Source of the DNA: Paenibacillus apiarius
GTDB lineage: Bacteria > Bacillota > Bacilli > Paenibacillales > Paenibacillaceae
DNA length: 64,000 bases
NCBI RefSeq assembly: GCF_017052585.1
Contig: NZ_JAFFHZ010000001.1
Coordinates: 4,588,001-4,652,000, forward strand
Direction of reading: 5' to 3'
Below are positions 62,887 to 64,000 of this stretch, piece by piece. The notes beneath the pieces are model-generated. The model did not search any database and had not been told where the DNA came from. It was given only the letters and a program-made list of their open reading frames with translations. How positions within the stretch are numbered: position 1 is the first letter of the stretch; each line of letters opens with the position of its first letter. Made by a program: the position numbers and the translations under genes.

Positions 62887-64000
62887 GGATTACTTGTCGC
62901 AGGAAGAAATCGACGCATTGTTAAAAATATCGAGTGACGGACCGTCTGCTGAGGAAGCCGAGACTCCTTCCATAGAACAATATTTGAATCCGATCGAGAC
63001 CGATGCGCTTGGCGAGATTGGAAATATTACGTTCGGCAGCGCGGCAACGGCGCTATCTACTCTATTAGGGAAAAAGGTAGAGATTACAACGCCGCGAATT
63101 ACGCTTTTGAAGCGTGAAAACTTGGAAAATGAGTTTCCAAAGCCGCATGTGGCTGTGCACGTTCGATATGTAGAGGGCTTTGAGGGCGTCAATTCTTTAG
63201 TCATCAAAACGTCGGATGCCCAAGTTATCGCCGATTTGATGCTTGGCGGCGATGGAACGAATCATAGCCAAGAATTGAATGAAATTCATATTAGCGCCGT
63301 GCAGGAAGCGATGAACCAAATGATGGGATCGTCGGCCACTTCGATGTCGACTATCTTCAATCGCATGGTGAACATATCGCCGCCTGGGATTGGTATTTTG
63401 AATATGTCGAACGGACAGGGTGTTGAAACGCTGCCCGATGACAATGTTCTCGTCAAAGTATCGTTCCGCTTAACAATTAGCGATCTGATTGATTCAACAA
63501 TTATGCAAATATTAACGGTTCCATTTGCTCAGAACATGGTTCGCATGTTGATGGGGGATGCAGCGGAAGCCACTGCAGGGGCAGCGGATGCAGCGGCATC
63601 TGCTGCGCAGGTCGAGCCGGATATGCCGATGGCTCCTCCGGCTCACCCTGCCAGCCATGCCGCTCCAGAAGCGGCTGCGCCGCAGCAAATGGCAGGGTAT
63701 GACCATCCAATGATGGGAGGAGGGCATGTCATGCAGCAGCCTTATGGAGCGGCTCCGATGCCTTCAGGGAATATGGAGGCGCACGGCGGCAACGCATCGG
63801 CTTTTGGTGCGACACATCAGCGCAACTTGAACGTGCAGCCTGTGCAATTTGCTAATTTCCAGCCGGCACCGTATGTACAAAATGATGAATCTAATCTAAA
63901 TTTATTGTTGGACATCCCGCTCAAGGTCACAGTAGAATTAGGTAGGACGCACAAACAGATTAAAGACATTTTGGAGCTCTCGCAAGGTTCCATTATCGAG
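62876..64000 (+). CDS. fliY: Flagellar motor switch phosphatase FliY (FliN-like), 3' end outside window
   Basis: 375 codons are visible. It begins with a second CheY-P binding peptide (YLSQEEIDALLKI at 6-18). A CheC-like phosphatase region follows with DALGEIGNITFGSAATALS near 43 and EAMNQMMGSSATSMS near 145. A Pro/Ala/Met/His-rich linker (about 225-330) leads into the start of the C-terminal FliN/SpoA domain (LLLDIPLKVTVELG near 343). The frame is open at the right edge. Confidence 0.95.
   Translation, partial: MTSKDYLSQEEIDALLKISSDGPSAEEAETPSIEQYLNPIETDALGEIGNITFGSAATALSTLLGKKVEITTPRITLLKRENLENEFPKPHVAVHVRYVEGFEGVNSLVIKTSDAQVIADLMLGGDGTNHSQELNEIHISAVQEAMNQMMGSSATSMSTIFNRMVNISPPGIGILNMSNGQGVETLPDDNVLVKVSFRLTISDLIDSTIMQILTVPFAQNMVRMLMGDAAEATAGAADAAASAAQVEPDMPMAPPAHPASHAAPEAAAPQQMAGYDHPMMGGGHVMQQPYGAAPMPSGNMEAHGGNASAFGATHQRNLNVQPVQFANFQPAPYVQNDESNLNLLLDIPLKVTVELGRTHKQIKDILELSQGSIIE

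Overview
The window looks like chromosome of a low-to-mid-GC, flagellated, Gram-positive Bacillota, most likely Paenibacillus or a close relative. I base this on gene order (smc-ftsY; ylxM-ffh-rpsP-khpA-rimM-trmD and rplS-lepB-rbgA-rnhB-ylqG-ylqH-yraN; sucCD-dprA-topA-trmFO-hslVU; then a fla/che-type flagellar operon), AGGAGG ribosome sites, frequent GTG/TTG starts and TTGACA/TATAAT promoters. No species is claimed. Both window edges cut genes: smc on the left and fliY on the right.

Layout. 1-2557: smc 3' end and ftsY. 2558-3412: a long non-coding stretch with an inverted-repeat element, a promoter-to-terminator small RNA unit that folds like 6S RNA, and two strong terminators. 3413-4630: a branched-polyamine (BpsA-type) synthase with an added zinc ribbon. 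4706-8307 (minus): SulP anion transporter, ArsR-family regulator and MFS transporter. 8421-12086: FadR-type GntR regulator divergent from a GlcD/GlcF-type 2-hydroxyacid oxidase. 12195-13166: tandem-GNAT protein.

13338-22844: a MurNAc/peptidoglycan-fragment salvage cluster with ABC binding protein, two permeases, NamZ (DUF1343), MurNAc kinase-like protein, MurQ, a multidomain metallophosphoesterase and a MurR-like RpiR regulator. The logic is import, then hydrolysis, phosphorylation and etherase cleavage to GlcNAc-6-P plus D-lactate. The upstream GlcDF could oxidise the lactate. murQ carries a single-base frameshift, and the phosphoesterase has no clear start or signal peptide, so the cluster may be decaying or contain a sequence error.

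23163-26912 and 33096-38722: the conserved translation/SRP/ribosome-maturation block. It is split between trmD and rplS by about 6.2 kb of accessory DNA. This holds an AT-rich GntR-ABC transporter module of foreign appearance, remnants of AraC-like and NTF2-like genes, thpR, a gene-poor kilobase with inverted repeats and a hexamer tandem repeat, and a secreted protein made of a duplicated TIM-barrel-like domain. rplS is preceded by a good promoter and a structured leader.

38832-49839: comM (minus), sucCD, dprA, topA, trmFO, hslV, hslU; no codY follows hslU. 50181-64000: flgB-flgC-fliE-fliF-fliG-fliH-fliI-fliJ-ylxF-fliK-flgD-TIGR02530 gene-flgE-swrD-fliL-fliM-fliY, many of them overlapping or nearly so, in one direction. 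The ordinary core regions hold few surprises. The most interesting parts are the MurNAc cluster, the insertion between trmD and rplS, and the long non-coding region after ftsY.
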